Origin: a virus
Virus record (IMG/VR): IMGVR_UViG_3300024520_000128
Span: 1-46,044 of that record
Direction: 5' to 3' (one strand)
Length of the DNA stretch: 46,044 bases
The translations under genes and the position numbers were made by a program. Positions 45,956 through 46,044 of the stretch are shown in pieces; the first letter of the stretch is position 1; each line of letters starts with the position of its first letter. The notes beneath the pieces are model-generated. The model did no database searches, had not been told where the DNA came from, and worked only from the letters and a program-made list of their open reading frames with translations.

Positions 45956-46044
45956 TAATAATCTATCCTCGGATCGTTCCCTTCATCCCATCCAAACTCT
46001 ATAACCCTTTGCTGCGTCCAGCCAGCCCTTGCTTTACGCCCGTC
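45915..46044. repeat. Right copy of the terminal direct repeat
   Basis: Matches 1-130 with one mismatch (45918 G versus base 4 C). Bases 45955-46044 repeat the coding sequence of the 51-residue gene at 41-196, so the circular gene order is that gene then the 256-residue gene, leftward. The reading frame of the 256-residue gene is intact in this copy. Confidence 0.95.

Noticed and set aside
1-46044. CRISPR array, integrase, repressor, transposase or reverse transcriptase
   Set aside because: No regularly spaced repeats and no such protein motifs were seen; the only mobile genes are HNH endonucleases.

Overview
The window is a complete or near-complete tailed-phage genome (Caudoviricetes). The last 130 bases repeat the first 130 with a single mismatch, so the molecule is either circular as assembled (about 45.9 kb) or terminally redundant. 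The gene set suggests a short-tailed, podovirus-like virion: a P22-type small terminase, a 729-residue portal, a Mu gpT-like major capsid protein, a T7 gp13-like (GNAT-like) internal protein and large ejection-type proteins, with no tape measure, tail sheath or tail tube seen. I see no integrase, repressor, DNA polymerase, RNA polymerase or convincing tRNA gene, so it probably relies on host polymerases. Sigma-70-like promoters, many Sec signal peptides, a lipoprotein and an O-antigen-ligase-like protein point to a diderm (Gram-negative-like) bacterial host that I cannot name. The DNA is AT-rich.

Layout: two opposed transcription units diverge from a control region at about 7.63-7.90 kb and converge at about 40.5 kb. 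The leftward unit (7.6 kb down to 1, then through the circle junction from 46.0 kb down to 40.5 kb) holds an MT-A70 adenine methyltransferase with a PD-(D/E)XK nuclease beside it, a replication initiator carrying direct repeats, a DnaB-type helicase, a recombination set (ERF annealing protein, PD-(D/E)XK exonuclease, NinB/YqaN-like and NinG/Rap-like proteins) and YopX. It ends in a run of tiny orphan genes that includes two copies of a structured, tRNA-like intergenic element (41.46-41.63 and 42.06-42.21 kb).

The rightward unit (7.9-40.5 kb) runs: small genes, small terminase, an accessory islet (lipoprotein, membrane proteins, exported nuclease, HNH), large terminase split inside its Walker A motif, GroES-like protein, peptide deformylase, portal, scaffold, terminator, decoration and capsid proteins, terminator, Wzy/WaaL-like membrane protein, HNH, small paralogous beta proteins, connector, tail and ejection proteins, sulfotransferase, a large set of fibre or adhesin proteins, and a probable lysis cluster.

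The most unusual points are: (1) nine proteins of the structural half, including an apparent tail protein and several fibres, start with Sec signal peptides, sometimes in front of what looks like the ancestral start Met; (2) the phage carries two likely host-surface-modifying enzymes (O-antigen ligase/polymerase-like and sulfotransferase) inside the virion gene block; (3) the terminase ATPase motif is interrupted by 8 bases; (4) two related structured elements of unknown class lie among the early genes; (5) a leader-peptide-plus-hairpin arrangement precedes the leftward operon.
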